64,000 nucleotides of DNA from Thauera humireducens. GTDB taxonomy: Bacteria > Pseudomonadota > Gammaproteobacteria > Burkholderiales > Rhodocyclaceae. The stretch is from contig NZ_CP014646.1 in NCBI RefSeq assembly GCF_001051995.2, positions 744,001 through 808,000 on the forward strand, in the 5' to 3' direction. Below, one piece after another: positions 24,659-34,191 of the stretch. The notes beneath the pieces are model-generated. The model was not told the DNA's origin. It saw only the letters and a list, made by a program, of their open reading frames with translations, and did not search any database. The first letter of the stretch is position 1, and every line of letters starts with the position of its first letter. The position numbers and the translations under genes were made by a program.

Positions 24659-25381
24659 TCAGCGAAGCATGGCTGCTGACAACGCCGCTGCGTGGCCCCG
24701 CGATGCCGAAATCCCACTCACAGACGTCCGATCCGTGCCCAAAACGGGGCTTGCGCGACCGCCGCCTACCCAGCAGACTGCCCGAAAAGGGCGTTTGAAC
24801 TTCCTATACGCAAGGAACGTCTCGCCTGCCAAATCGGGCCATGTGACGGCTGACCGCTTGGCGAGCGGATGCCGTTCCGGTAGCACCGCCAAGAGCGGTT
24901 CGGTCCATGTGCGACGGGAATGGCAGTCGGGTGGTTGGGGCGTGCCCGCGACGAACGCCACGTCCAACCTGCCGGCGCGAAGCTGCACCACCGCTTCACG
25001 GGCCGGGCCTTCGGCGATCTCGACTTCAACATCGGGGTAATCCTTGCGGTATTGGCCGATCAGCTTTGCGAGGAAGCTATGCGGAATCAGGGCATGGATA
25101 CCGATACGAAGCCGGCCGCTTTCTCCGGCTGCCGCCATGCCGGCGGTTTTCACCGCATGGTCGAGTTGGTCAATACCTACGGCTATCCGCTCGACGAAAT
25201 GGCGTCCGGCCTCGGTCAGCCGAACGCCGCGCGCATGACGCTCGAACAAGAGGATGCCGAGGTCTTCTTCCAGTGCCTTCACGCGGGCGCTGACGCTGGA
25301 CTGTGCAACGCCGAGCGCGTTGGCGGCGTGACGGAAGTTGAGATATTCGGCGACAGCGAGAGTGTGAACTAAGGTCATCAT
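24659..25381 (-). CDS. LysR-family regulator, C-terminally truncated
   Basis: The start is one of two adjacent ATGs at 25381/25378 (MMTLVHTLAVAEYLNF). The N-terminal winged helix-turn-helix is intact (FRHAANALGVAQSSVSARVKALEEDLGILLFER), as is part of the ligand-binding domain (GRLRIGIHALIPHSFL). At about residue 200 (YRKFKRPF) normal LysR sequence ends and ~40 unrelated residues from the ISCR3 flank follow, so the protein is ~240 residues, not ~300. It corresponds to 'orf1' next to tetA(G) in SGI1-type arrays. DNA binding may persist without ligand response. Confidence 0.88.
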   Translation of the reverse strand: MMTLVHTLAVAEYLNFRHAANALGVAQSSVSARVKALEEDLGILLFERHARGVRLTEAGRHFVERIAVGIDQLDHAVKTAGMAAAGESGRLRIGIHALIPHSFLAKLIGQYRKDYPDVEVEIAEGPAREAVVQLRAGRLDVAFVAGTPQPPDCHSRRTWTEPLLAVLPERHPLAKRSAVTWPDLAGETFLAYRKFKRPFRAVCWVGGGRASPVLGTDRTSVSGISASRGHAAALSAAMLR

Positions 25382-25470
25382 TGGCACTCGCCCCGAAAGG
25401 AGATGATTGCTCAACAGATTTAATCCGTCATTTCTCCTAAGTCTACGCATGCCAAATCGCCATGACTAAA

Positions 25471-26646
25471 TCACAATGAAGTTGCGAATGGTCTGCGTAG
25501 TATTGGCAGACATATTAAATAGAGGATCGCGCCGACAATCCAAACCCAACCGTTCCATGCCCCGGCGGTGGCAGAATAGAGTGCTGTGAAGCCAAGCGGT
25601 CCTGCGATAGAGCTTAGATTGGTGAGGCTCGTTAGCGTTCCTTGCAAAGCCCCTTGCTTGTTACTGCTGACATTGTTTGAGAGCATTGCCTGCAAGGCCG
25701 GCATGCCAACACCCCCGGCGGCAAGCAGCAACAGAATCGGGAACACCATCCATCCCTGCGTGGCAAAAGCCAGAAGAACGAAGCCAGTCGCATCCGCAGC
25801 CATGCCAAACAGCAGCGTGCGCCGCTCTCCAAGCCGGCTTGAAAGCGGGCCGGTAACAAACGCTTGGAAGATCGCATGTGTTGCCCCAAACGCCGCGAGC
25901 GACAAACCAACGGTCGCGGTGTTCCACTGAAAACGGTCCTCGCCATATATGACCCATAGGGCTGCAGGCACTTGGCCGATCAGTTGAATAATGAAGAAAA
26001 CTGCGAAAAGCGCACCTAGCCCGCGCAATGCATCATCCAGCCGTAACAGAACGAATGGTTTGATGCGAACCGGCTTTCCGGTCCCGCCATGGCTGTGATG
26101 AGTCTCCTTGAGGAAAATGCAGGCAAGCAGGAACGCGAACCCGTTGAGAAGGGCGGCGGCGATAAACGGGGCATGAGCAGAGATACCACCGAGCATGCCA
26201 CCAAGTGCTGGCCCGGCAATCATGCCCGCCCCATAACAGGCCCCCATGTAGCCGAACCAGCGTGCGCGAGAACCTTCCCCCGTCGAATCGGCAATGGTTG
26301 AGGCTGCTACAGCTCCGGTTGCGCCCGTGACGCCGGACACGAGTCGGCCGATATAGAGCACCCATAAGACCGGCGCTGATGCCATAATCGTGTAATCGAC
26401 TGCGGCTCCTGCAAGAGAAGCCAGAAGTACCGGACGCCGACCGTAAGAATCCGAAAGCTGTCCAAGCATGGGCGCGAAGACGACCTGCATCAATGCATAG
26501 AGCGACAGCAAGGCACCATAGTGTCCAGCGACCTGCTCTGCTGGCACAAGCTCACGCAGAAGCGTCGGAAGGACGGGCATGATGAGGCCGAGACCCATGG
26601 CGTCAAGACCCACGATCAGCAGGGCAATGATGGCAGAGCTGCGCAC
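25471..26646 (-). CDS. tetA(G): Tetracycline efflux protein TetA(G)
   Basis: A 391-residue major facilitator antiporter that exports tetracycline-Mg in exchange for protons across the inner membrane. GTG start at 26646 (MRSSAIIALLIVGLDAMGLG). Twelve membrane segments; motif A between TM2 and TM3 is GQLSDSYGRRPVLL. I recognise it as class G. Divergently transcribed from tetR(G) with two operators in between (26677-26723). The block lysR-tetA(G)-tetR(G)-floR matches SGI1-type elements. Sequence appears full length and intact. Confidence 0.97.
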   Translation of the reverse strand: MRSSAIIALLIVGLDAMGLGLIMPVLPTLLRELVPAEQVAGHYGALLSLYALMQVVFAPMLGQLSDSYGRRPVLLASLAGAAVDYTIMASAPVLWVLYIGRLVSGVTGATGAVAASTIADSTGEGSRARWFGYMGACYGAGMIAGPALGGMLGGISAHAPFIAAALLNGFAFLLACIFLKETHHSHGGTGKPVRIKPFVLLRLDDALRGLGALFAVFFIIQLIGQVPAALWVIYGEDRFQWNTATVGLSLAAFGATHAIFQAFVTGPLSSRLGERRTLLFGMAADATGFVLLAFATQGWMVFPILLLLAAGGVGMPALQAMLSNNVSSNKQGALQGTLTSLTNLSSIAGPLGFTALYSATAGAWNGWVWIVGAILYLICLPILRRPFATSL

Positions 26647-26676
26647 CTGAAACTCCAGCGCCGCTCAATGGAGCGA

Positions 26677-26723
26677 CTTTATCAACGATAAGGAGATGGA
26701 AATATAACTTATCGGTGATAAAT
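26677..26723. promoter_or_regulatory. Paired tet operators between tetA(G) and tetR(G)
   Basis: Two dyads: CTTTATCAACGATAAG (26677-26692) and ACTTATCGGTGATAAAT (26707-26723), the expected tetO pattern. TetR(G) bound here would repress both divergent genes until tetracycline binds it. Confidence 0.9.
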
Positions 26724-26749
26724 TGTCAAGCACTGGCGAAGGAACGTGA

Positions 26750-27376
26750 ATGACCAAACTGGACAAGGGCACCGTGATCGCGGCGGCGCTAGAGCTGTTG
26801 AACGAGGTTGGCATGGACAGCCTGACGACGCGGAAGCTCGCTGAACGCCTCAAGGTTCAGCAGCCTGCGCTTTACTGGCATTTCCAGAACAAGCGAGCGC
26901 TGCTTGATGCGCTCGCCGAGGCGATGCTGGCGGAACGCCATACCCGCTCGCTACCCGAAGAGAATGAGGACTGGCGGGTGTTCCTGAAAGAGAATGCCCT
27001 GAGCTTCAGAACGGCGTTGCTCTCTTATCGGGACGGCGCGCGTATCCATGCCGGCACTCGACCGACAGAACCGAATTTTGGCACCGCCGAGACGCAAATA
27101 CGCTTTCTCTGCGCGGAGGGCTTTTGTCCGAAGCGCGCCGTTTGGGCGCTCCGGGCGGTCAGTCACTATGTGGTCGGTTCCGTTCTCGAGCAGCAGGCAT
27201 CTGATGCCGATGAGAGAGTTCCGGACAGGCCAGATGTGTCCGAGCAAGCACCGTCGTCCTTCCTGCACGATCTGTTTCACGAGTTGGAAACAGACGGCAT
27301 GGATGCTGCGTTCAACTTCGGACTCGACAGCCTCATCGCTGGTTTCGAGCGGCTGCGTTCATCTACAACAGATTAG
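26750..27376 (+). CDS. tetR(G): Tetracycline repressor TetR(G)
   Basis: A 208-residue repressor. The N-terminal helix-turn-helix (LNEVGMDSLTTRKLAERLKVQQPALYWHF) is canonical for TetR; the C-terminal core binds tetracycline-Mg (conserved His in GARIHAGTRP region). It controls tetA(G) and itself through the operators at 26677-26723. Full length. The last codons touch the relaxase remnant downstream. Confidence 0.97.
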   Translation: MTKLDKGTVIAAALELLNEVGMDSLTTRKLAERLKVQQPALYWHFQNKRALLDALAEAMLAERHTRSLPEENEDWRVFLKENALSFRTALLSYRDGARIHAGTRPTEPNFGTAETQIRFLCAEGFCPKRAVWALRAVSHYVVGSVLEQQASDADERVPDRPDVSEQAPSSFLHDLFHELETDGMDAAFNFGLDSLIAGFERLRSSTTD

Positions 27377-27555
27377 AGGCTTATGCCCCTTTGCCGCCCC
27401 AACTGCCACGACACCGATCCGCTTTGCACGATGCCCATGACCTCACGGCCGAGCTGGCGGTCGATGACCGGCCGCCACGGGACAAGGGAAATGAGCGGTA
27501 TCTTGCCAGACAGGATACCGCCATTCACGAGGTTTCGAAGATTATTGCGCCGCAT
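27373..27555 (-). pseudogene. Relaxase C-terminal fragment (DUF3363-type), left of floR
   Basis: Encodes SLVPWRPVIDRQLGREV and QSGSVSWQLGRQRG, the same C-terminal piece found at the end of the sul1 fusion (29014-29140), with several substitutions. It is the remnant of a plasmid or ICE relaxase gene. No start or catalytic region. Confidence 0.8.
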
Positions 27556-27582
27556 CGGAGCGGGCTTGCTTCCAGTCGTCGG

Positions 27583-28797
27583 CTAGACGACTGGCGACTT
27601 CTCGGTGGCAGCATCACGGGATCGAAGGAGCGCCAGCCCCAACGACACCAGCACTGCCATTGCCGTGGCGTAACAAATCACGGGCCACGCTGTATCGCCG
27701 TTTAACAGCGTCACCGCCAATGTCCCGACGATACTGACTATCAGGCTTTGGATGCAGAAGTAGAACGCAACCGCTGATCCAGCGATGTCGTCGAACTGCG
27801 CAAGTGCGCCGTTGGCGGTAACGGACACCGTGAAGACAATGCCGACCGCGACAACCCACATCGGCAGGATGAAGCTGAAAAATGACGGCGATCCGAAAAG
27901 TTGGCCGATCCCCAACAGGATCGCGCCGGAAACGAGCAACGCCATCCCGCGCGCTACGCATCCCGCGATACCCCATTTGGCAACGAAGGACTTTGCGAAG
28001 CGGGTTGTCGTGACCATGACCAGCGCGACAGTCGCGAAGGCCAAGCTAAATCCGATCTCGGAATAGCCGGCTTGGCCTATGAGAACACGGGGGGCTGTCG
28101 AGAAGAAAACGAAGAATGTGCCCATGCCGGCACTAAATCCGACCGTGTAAACCCAAAAGGCCGGACTCGCGAAGATCGGCAAAACAGATCGTTGCGTTCT
28201 GGCCTGATCCAACGGTCGGGTTTCATGCCACCTGAAACTGGCGTTTAAGAGTGCGAGCGAAGCCAGTGCAGCCAGTGTGATGAAGATCGCCTGCCATCCC
28301 CAAAACTCGCCGATCAGCGCACCGGCTATAGGGCCGAGCGCAGGCACGAACGCCAGCATCGAACTGAAAAGGCCGTAGATGACGGCACCTTCGGGACGAT
28401 TGGCATATACGTCGCGCACGGTCGCGAAGGTGGCCACCAGCATGGCCGATGCTCCAACAGCCTGAACCAGACGAAACGCAACAAAGGCTAATGCAGTTGA
28501 AGAACAAGCCGCTCCCAGAGACGCAGCAACGAAAGCCGTTGCGCCTACAAGCAGGATCGGCCGTCGCCCGACGCGATCGGAGAGTGGCCCAAAGATCACT
28601 TGGCCCACACCGAGCATCACCATGTAGAGGCTCAACGTGAGTTGGATTATGGATGGAGTCGTGTTCAGGACGCCCGGCATCGCCGGAACGACTGGAAGAT
28701 AAATATCCATCGCCAGCGAGGCGAGGATGTCGAAGGGAGCCATAAGCAGCAAGGCTGCCGGCAGCGTATAGGCCCACGCGGGGCGTGTGGTGGTCAT
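27583..28797 (-). CDS. floR: Florfenicol/chloramphenicol exporter FloR
   Basis: A 404-residue major facilitator drug/proton antiporter of the Bcr/CflA group that exports phenicols. It begins MTTTRPAWAYTLPAALLLMAPFD; the signature FGPLSDRVGRRPILLVGA (motif A) and the FWGWQAIFITLAAL region are typical; twelve membrane segments. Recognised as FloR. It has relaxase-gene remnants on both sides, in the same orientation, as in the ancestral plasmid context of floR. With catB3 the transposon has two chloramphenicol mechanisms, one of which also covers florfenicol. Confidence 0.97.
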   Translation of the reverse strand: MTTTRPAWAYTLPAALLLMAPFDILASLAMDIYLPVVPAMPGVLNTTPSIIQLTLSLYMVMLGVGQVIFGPLSDRVGRRPILLVGATAFVAASLGAACSSTALAFVAFRLVQAVGASAMLVATFATVRDVYANRPEGAVIYGLFSSMLAFVPALGPIAGALIGEFWGWQAIFITLAALASLALLNASFRWHETRPLDQARTQRSVLPIFASPAFWVYTVGFSAGMGTFFVFFSTAPRVLIGQAGYSEIGFSLAFATVALVMVTTTRFAKSFVAKWGIAGCVARGMALLVSGAILLGIGQLFGSPSFFSFILPMWVVAVGIVFTVSVTANGALAQFDDIAGSAVAFYFCIQSLIVSIVGTLAVTLLNGDTAWPVICYATAMAVLVSLGLALLRSRDAATEKSPVV

Positions 28798-28874
28798 GAC
28801 GAATCAACCGCTCGATTAAGGATACCGGGCAGCGTCTGCTCGTCAGCAATCAGATGGGATTGGTCTTACAGAGC

Positions 28875-28902
28875 GCCGCAACAACAATTCTGATGTTGCG
28901 GC
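28875..28902 (-). promoter_or_regulatory. Hairpin in the floR leader region
   Basis: Perfect 8-bp stem GCCGCAAC / GTTGCGGC (28875-28882 and 28895-28902), 78 bases upstream of the floR start. It could be an RNA leader structure or an operator; no U-tract follows on the floR strand. Confidence 0.4.
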
Positions 28903-29013
28903 TTACTTGTCTGCTGACTTGGAATTTCCCATGCTGATGGCTCCACGATTACGAAATTGAATAGCAGCTCTTATCGAATTAGTTGTTGCGTTGCAATGCG
29001 GTATCGTTGGCTC

Positions 29014-29985
29014 CTATAGCCCCAACCCCCGCTGCCGCCCTAACTGCCACGACACCGAACCGCCCTGCATGATACCCGCGACCTCGCGGCCGAGCTGGCG
29101 GTCGATGATCGGCCGCCACGGGACAAGGGTGAACTCGTGGCTCTTTTCCACGATGGCGAACTTGCCGCTCGTTAGCTGGACAGTCCCGGTGAACTTGCCG
29201 CTGACACTCTCACCATCCTTGGCGGCGCGGAACGGCAGCGCCTTGCCCTCGGCCATCTCCGCACCGGCGCGCGCAACTTCCCGCTCGCGCAGGGTGGCGA
29301 GAAGATTGCGCCGGTAGAAGATTCGGCCGTCCCTGTTGCGCGTGGCGTCGCGCTGTTCGATATGATGCTCGCGGCGCTGGTCCATGGCTTCGCGGACCTG
29401 TTGCCCGAAGCCGGTCGGCGCAAGGTCGGCCGTTTCGCCATGGACCAATCGCCGGTCCATCCCCGGATCGAGGATGAGCCGGTCGGCAGCGACCCCGCTC
29501 CGTCGCAAGGCGGAAACCCGCGCCTCGAAGAACCGCACAATCTCGTCGAGCGCGTCTTCGGGTCGAAGGTGACCGGTGCGGGTGGCGATGCCATCCCGCT
29601 GCGCTGAGTGCATAACCACCAGCCTGCAGTCCGCCTCAGCAATATCGGGATAGAGCGCAGGGTCAGGAAATCCTTGGATATCGTTCAGGTAGCCCACGCC
29701 GCGCTTGAGCGCATAGCGCTGGGTTTCCGGTTGGAAGCTGTCGATTGAAACACGGTGCATCTGATCGGACAGGGCGTCTAAGAGCGGCGCAATACGTCTG
29801 ATCTCATCGGCCGGCGATACAGGCCTCGCGTCCGGATGGCTGGCGGCCGGTCCGACATCCACGACGTCTGATCCGACTCGCAGCATTTCGATCGCCGCGG
29901 TGACAGCGCCGGCGGGGTCTAGCCGCCGGCTCTCATCGAAGAAGGAGTCCTCGGTGAGATTCAGAATGCCGAACACCGTCACCAT
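29014..29985 (-). pseudogene. sul1': sul1-relaxase fusion gene
   Basis: An open frame of 323 codons from the sul1 ATG at 29985. The first ~175 residues are Sul1 ([15 protein letters not shown] ... AADRLILDPGM), then in frame the C-terminal ~150 residues of a DUF3363-type relaxase (GRIFYRRNLLATLRERE, FTLVPWRPIIDRQLGREV). Sul1's C-terminal half, with residues needed for the pterin and pABA sites, is gone, so sulfonamide resistance is unlikely from this copy. The join is the known sul1/floR boundary of SGI1-like arrays. Confidence 0.92.
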
Positions 29986-30326
29986 GGCGTCGGCCTCCGC
30001 AGCGACTTCCACGATGGGGATCGGGCGAGCAAAAAGGCAGCAATTATGAGCCCCATACCTACAAAGCCCCACGCATCAAGCTTTTGCCCATGAAGCAACC
30101 AGGCAATGGCTGTAATTATGACGACGCCGAGTCCCGACCAGACTGCATAAGCAACACCGACAGGGATGGATTTCAGAACCAGAGAAAGAAAATAAAATGC
30201 GATGCCATAACCGATTATGACAACGGCGGAAGGGGCAAGCTTAGTAAAGCCCTCGCTAGATTTTAATGCGGATGTTGCGATTACTTCGCCAACTATTGCG
30301 ATAACAAGAAAAAGCCAGCCTTTCAT
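29979..30326 (-). CDS. qacEdelta1: Quaternary ammonium efflux protein QacEdelta1
   Basis: A 115-residue small multidrug resistance protein from ATG 30326 (GGGAGA ribosome binding site). It has the first three membrane segments and the conserved Glu ([18 protein letters not shown]), with the fourth segment replaced after LLARSP by residues from the sul1 junction ([11 protein letters not shown]), the hallmark of the delta1 form in the 3' conserved segment. Activity against antiseptics is reduced compared with QacE. It overlaps the sul1 start by 7 bases. Confidence 0.97.
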   Translation of the reverse strand: MKGWLFLVIAIVGEVIATSALKSSEGFTKLAPSAVVIIGYGIAFYFLSLVLKSIPVGVAYAVWSGLGVVIITAIAWLLHGQKLDAWGFVGMGLIIAAFLLARSPSWKSLRRPTPW

Positions 30327-30428
30327 GATATATCTCCCAATTTGTGTAGGGCTTATTATGCACGCTTAAAAATAATAAAAGCAGACTTGACCTGATAGTT
30401 TGGCTGTGAGCAATTATGTGCTTAGTGC

Positions 30429-30488
30429 ATCTAACGCCGGAGTTAAGCCGCCGCGCGTAGCGCGGTCGGCTTGAACGAATTGTTAGAC
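30429..30488 (-). other. attC site of the aadA2 cassette
   Basis: A 60-bp site from GTCTAAC (30482-30488) to GTTAGAT (30429-30435), with AAGCCGA / GCGGCTTAA inner boxes, the standard aadA attC. It abuts the 3' conserved segment carrying qacEdelta1. Confidence 0.93.
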
Positions 30489-30489
30489 A

Positions 30490-31281
30490 TCATTTACCAA
30501 CTGACTTGATGATCTCGCCTTTCACAAAGCGAATAAATTCTTCCAAGTGATCTGCGCGTGAGGCCAAGTGATCTTCTTTTTGTCCCAGATAAGCTTGCTT
30601 AGCTTCAAGTAAGACGGGCTGATACTGGGCAGGTAGGCGTTTTATTGCCCAGTCGGCAGCGACATCCTTCGGCGCGATTTTGCCGGTTATTGCGCTGTAC
30701 CAAATGCGGGACAACGTAAGCACTACATTTCGCTCATCGCCGGCCCAGTCGGGCTGCGAGTTCCATAGCTTCAAGGTTTCCCTCAGCGCCTCGAATAGAT
30801 CCTGTTCAGGAACCGGGTCAAAGAATTCCTCCGCTGCCGGACCTACCAAGGCAACGCTATGTTCTCTTGCTTTTGTAAGCAGGATAGCTAGATCAATGTC
30901 GATCATGGCTGGCTCGAAGATACCCGCAAGAATGTCATTGCGCTGCCATTCTCCAAATTGCAGCTCGCGCTTAGCCGGATAACGCCACGGGATGATGTCG
31001 TCATGCACGACAAGGGTGACTTCTATAGCGCGGAGCGTCTCGCTCTCGCCAGGGAAAGCCGAAGCCTCCATAAGGTCATTGAGCAATGCTCGCCGCGTCG
31101 TTTCATCAAGCTTTACGGCCACAGTAACCAACAAATCAATATCGCTGTATGGCTTCAGGCCGCCATCCACTGCGGAGCCGTACAAATGCACGGCCAGCAA
31201 CGTTGATTCCAGATGGCGCTCAATGACGCTTAGCACCTCTGATAGTTGGTTCGAAATTTCGATGGTCACCGCTACCCTCAT
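30490..31281 (-). CDS. aadA2: Streptomycin/spectinomycin adenylyltransferase AadA2
   Basis: A 263-residue ANT(3'')-Ia enzyme that adenylylates streptomycin and spectinomycin. ATG 31281 gives MRVAVTIEISNQLSEVL; the nucleotidyltransferase motif is LYGSAVDGGLKPYSDIDLLV (Gly-Ser and the Asp-x-Asp metal pair). The C-terminus ITGKIAPKDVAADWAIKRLP and VKGEIIKSVGK points to AadA2. It is the last cassette before the 3' conserved segment; its Pc is separated by an IS91-family element and ereA, so expression may rest on other promoters. Confidence 0.96.
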   Translation of the reverse strand: MRVAVTIEISNQLSEVLSVIERHLESTLLAVHLYGSAVDGGLKPYSDIDLLVTVAVKLDETTRRALLNDLMEASAFPGESETLRAIEVTLVVHDDIIPWRYPAKRELQFGEWQRNDILAGIFEPAMIDIDLAILLTKAREHSVALVGPAAEEFFDPVPEQDLFEALRETLKLWNSQPDWAGDERNVVLTLSRIWYSAITGKIAPKDVAADWAIKRLPAQYQPVLLEAKQAYLGQKEDHLASRADHLEEFIRFVKGEIIKSVGK

Positions 31282-31284
31282 GAT

Positions 31285-31341
31285 GTCTAACGCGCTGATC
31301 ACCGGCGGTTGAAAACCGTCCGGTGGATTCGCAGGTTATGC
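31285..31341 (-). other. attC site of the ereA cassette
   Basis: A 57-bp site between GCATAAC (31335-31341) and GTTAGAC (31285-31291), with palindromic ACCGGCGG / CCGTCCGGTGG arms. Confidence 0.8.
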
Positions 31342-31365
31342 TCCCTCATTTTCATTTCCGGTTTC

Positions 31366-32586
31366 CTATAGGGCAACTAGGCTGTCCTTGCCGGCGCTTG
31401 GAACACAGACGATGGCATCAAATGCCTCGCTCAATTTCGTTTTTACAGAGGCGCTTTGAGACCGCATTCGCTTTGCTTCCATGGGGGCATCTGTCAATGT
31501 CAGACATGAATTCTCCGTACCACAGGCGTCGATGACATACTGTTCCATACTATCCTCACGGATTGCATCGGCAGGCGTGGTCACAACAGAGAATCCAAGA
31601 GGACTGTCGGGCGATGGGAAATGCATTTCCGGCACGGTGGGTCCAAGATGGGTGAATGCAATCGCACGGTAATTCACCCTCTCTGCGAGGTGCTGCCCCA
31701 TGGGAACAGCCGTAAGCTCGCCTGAAAAGGAGACTGGGGTTTTTTGTAAATGATTGTTGTGCGCCAGCAGAATTATCTTCACATCCGGATTCGCTCGAAC
31801 CATTCCATCTACTACGCCCGCCATATACGAGTCACGTACGGAAGTATCTCCCTCAAGAGAGGTACCATCGAAGAAAGTTTTCATTATACGCAAGGTTTCC
31901 AACGTATACTCTATCGACTCTATTCGATCAGAGGCTTTTCGGAACAAATCGCTGTTGACGTGTTTTTTCAGTACAGGGGCAAGCGACGCCAAGCGGAGCT
32001 TCAATCTGGTTACCCCTGAGATAGCTTTCTCCTGCCGAGCCGTTTCTAGCTCCCCCCATTTTGCCGATGAAATAACCGCCGACTGGCCATCAATGGACGC
32101 CAACAAGTGAGTCAGCATATCAACGTGCGGTTTCATGAGGTGATCGATGAGCTGGATAATTTCGGCCAATTGCGCTAGGTCGTCCCTTGGGTTCAGGGTG
32201 TTGGGTAAGTCGATTCCGACTAACTGCAGTTTTCTTCCTGATTCGCGGAGATATGATTTCAGCCAGATCAGCACTGAGCCATACACAGAAAAGGTCAGGG
32301 TATCCGAAAATCGCTCAAGTTCATGAGCACCGGCTGTTGAGTTGAGCCATTCAGATAACCGGGATGCCTGAATCGCCCCACATTCCAAACCAATCGCATT
32401 AAAATCATGCCTTTCGACCAAATAGCGGATAAGACTTGCTCTAGCCAGTGAAAACTCCGCGACAAAATGAGCGCCCTCGCCAATGCCGACAATTCGGGCG
32501 CCCTCAATTACGGAAGTAAGAATCTCAAACTCATTGAAGTCCAGATTTTGAGGCTGTAAAAGTGTTCTGGTCGTTCTCCACGTCAT
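31366..32586 (-). CDS. ereA: Erythromycin esterase EreA
   Basis: A 406-residue enzyme that opens the lactone ring of 14-membered macrolides. Family motifs are visible: IVGIGEGAHFVAEFSLAR (catalytic His and Glu region), AIGLECGAIQASRLSEWL, VGIDLPNT and IILLAHNNHLQKTP. ATG 32586 is used. Length and sequence match the EreA cassettes of class 1 integrons; the allele (possibly ereA2) is not certain. It lies between its own attC and the orphan attC at 32652. Confidence 0.95.
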   Translation of the reverse strand: MTWRTTRTLLQPQNLDFNEFEILTSVIEGARIVGIGEGAHFVAEFSLARASLIRYLVERHDFNAIGLECGAIQASRLSEWLNSTAGAHELERFSDTLTFSVYGSVLIWLKSYLRESGRKLQLVGIDLPNTLNPRDDLAQLAEIIQLIDHLMKPHVDMLTHLLASIDGQSAVISSAKWGELETARQEKAISGVTRLKLRLASLAPVLKKHVNSDLFRKASDRIESIEYTLETLRIMKTFFDGTSLEGDTSVRDSYMAGVVDGMVRANPDVKIILLAHNNHLQKTPVSFSGELTAVPMGQHLAERVNYRAIAFTHLGPTVPEMHFPSPDSPLGFSVVTTPADAIREDSMEQYVIDACGTENSCLTLTDAPMEAKRMRSQSASVKTKLSEAFDAIVCVPSAGKDSLVAL

Positions 32587-32651
32587 TATTTTACCTTTGC
32601 GTTTATTACTTTAATCGCCATACGTTCGCTTCGCCAACAACCCGGGTCACA

Positions 32652-32735
32652 GCATAACGAATAGGGTTTATCCCTCGCGCCGCAAGCGCCGTTCGGTGCG
32701 CAGGCGCCTGCCGCGAGGGATAAGCCTTGTTGAAC
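32652..32735 (-). other. Orphan attC site without an accompanying gene
   Basis: About 84 bp from GTTCAAC (minus strand, 32729-32735) to GTTATGC (32652-32658) with a strong palindrome TTATCCCTCGCG / CGCGAGGGATAA. No gene precedes it: the IS91-family element adjoins directly, so the cassette gene was lost or never present. Confidence 0.8.
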
Positions 32736-32994
32736 TGAACCGCCGCTCAGGCGGTGATACTGGGGATTCTACGCGCGGGTCATCCACATCGGATAGCGCG
32801 CGGCAGGGTCGGGTCAGCAACGAGTATCCGACGCCGCTGAGCCGCTCGCGACCATCGCCGTAATGGGCCGCGATCGGGTGCCGGCCGTGCATCCGGCGTG
32901 CGGTGTCGGTCGCGTTCAGCAGACGGGGGACGTGCCACGGCCTGCCGGTGCGGACGTTGCATCGGCAAGGGCCGAGACGGGGGAGCGTGAGTGT

Positions 32995-34179
32995 TCATGG
33001 CGGCCCATCCCGACAGCGCGGTGCAGGCGCGGGCGGATCGTACCGGCGAGCCATGACGATCTCGACCGTGTGCCAACGCCCGACCCCACAGTGCGGGCAG
33101 CATCGCGGGTCCTCACCGCTCACGCGGGCGAGGAAGTCTGCGGCCGCTTCGATCACCGCCGGCTGCGGTGCCGGCGTCTGGAGTGCCACACGGGCGGCGG
33201 CGAGCCGGGCCCGCTTGTGGCCGCAGGCGAGCAGCCCGTAGTGGCGCAGGCGCTTGAAGCCGGCCGGCAGCACGTGGCGCAGGAAGCGTCCGATGAAGGT
33301 GTCGGTCGGCAGGCTGACCGTACGTTTGCCACCGGTCTGGTTGTCGCGCACCCGAAGGCGCACCTGGCCCGCATCGCAGCCAAGCAGGCGGTCGTTCGAG
33401 AGCGCCACGCGGTGCGTGTAGCGGGCAAGGTAGTCGAGCACCTGGGCGGGTCCGCCGGGCGGCGGCTTGGCGTAGACCACCCAGTCGTGCGCGAGCAGCG
33501 CACGACGTCGGGCTTGCCATGCACCCGGCGCAGCGCTCGGATCGTCGGCCAGCTCGCCGCTGCGGTGGGCCGCGTCGAGCCGCGTGAGGAGCTTGCCGCG
33601 AAACACCTTCGAGGCGGCCTGGACGGGAAACAGGAAGCGCGTACCGCGCGCCGGTGTGCGCCATCTGCCCTCGGCGTCGAGCCCGCCACAGGTGATCAGG
33701 GCGTGCACATGCAGGTGCATGCGCAGGTCCTGGCTCCAGGTGTGGAGCACGAGGCTGAAACCGGGCACGGCGCCCAGCCAGCGCGGGTTGGCGGCGAGCT
33801 CGAGCAAGGTGGCCGCCGCACTATCGAACAACGCACCGTAGAGCCAGCGCGGGTGCCGGATCGCCAGTGGATTGAGCGCGTGGGGCAGCGTGAACACCCA
33901 GTGTGCGTAGGGCACCGGCAGCACCTCGCGCAGGCGCGCCGCACGCCAGGCCTCCTTGGCCCGCGTCTGGCACTGCGGGCAATGGCGGTTGCGACACGAG
34001 CGCCAGACATGGCGCTCGGCGCCGCAGTTTGCGCAACGCTCGCGTACGCCGCCGAGCGCGGCGGTGCGGCAGTCGACGATGGCACGCCAGGCCCGCGCCT
34101 GGGTGGGCGACAGCGCATGGCTGCTGCGGTAGCTGCTGCCGTGCGTGCGCAGGATGCCGGCCAGCGTGGGCCGGTCCAT
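32995..34179 (-). CDS. IS91-family rolling-circle transposase
   Basis: A 394-residue HUH transposase. N-terminal zinc-binding cysteines (CANCGAERHVWRSCRNRHC then PQCQ), a HUH motif (MHLHVHALITCGGL), and a tyrosine region (YLARYTHRVALSNDRLL) are in the right order. A C-terminal zinc finger (CCPHCGVGRW) follows. It is transcribed with the upstream recombinase gene (12-base gap), the usual two-gene layout of one IS91 branch. It is unrelated in detail to the ISCR3-type transposase at 23035. Confidence 0.94.
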   Translation of the reverse strand: MDRPTLAGILRTHGSSYRSSHALSPTQARAWRAIVDCRTAALGGVRERCANCGAERHVWRSCRNRHCPQCQTRAKEAWRAARLREVLPVPYAHWVFTLPHALNPLAIRHPRWLYGALFDSAAATLLELAANPRWLGAVPGFSLVLHTWSQDLRMHLHVHALITCGGLDAEGRWRTPARGTRFLFPVQAASKVFRGKLLTRLDAAHRSGELADDPSAAPGAWQARRRALLAHDWVVYAKPPPGGPAQVLDYLARYTHRVALSNDRLLGCDAGQVRLRVRDNQTGGKRTVSLPTDTFIGRFLRHVLPAGFKRLRHYGLLACGHKRARLAAARVALQTPAPQPAVIEAAADFLARVSGEDPRCCPHCGVGRWHTVEIVMARRYDPPAPAPRCRDGPP

Positions 34180-34191
34180 GGCCGCTCGGCC

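Noticed and set aside
32780..33103. 107-codon open frame at the 3' side of the IS91-family transposase
   Set aside because: Mostly a shadow of the transposase end and flank, Arg/Ala-rich without family features.
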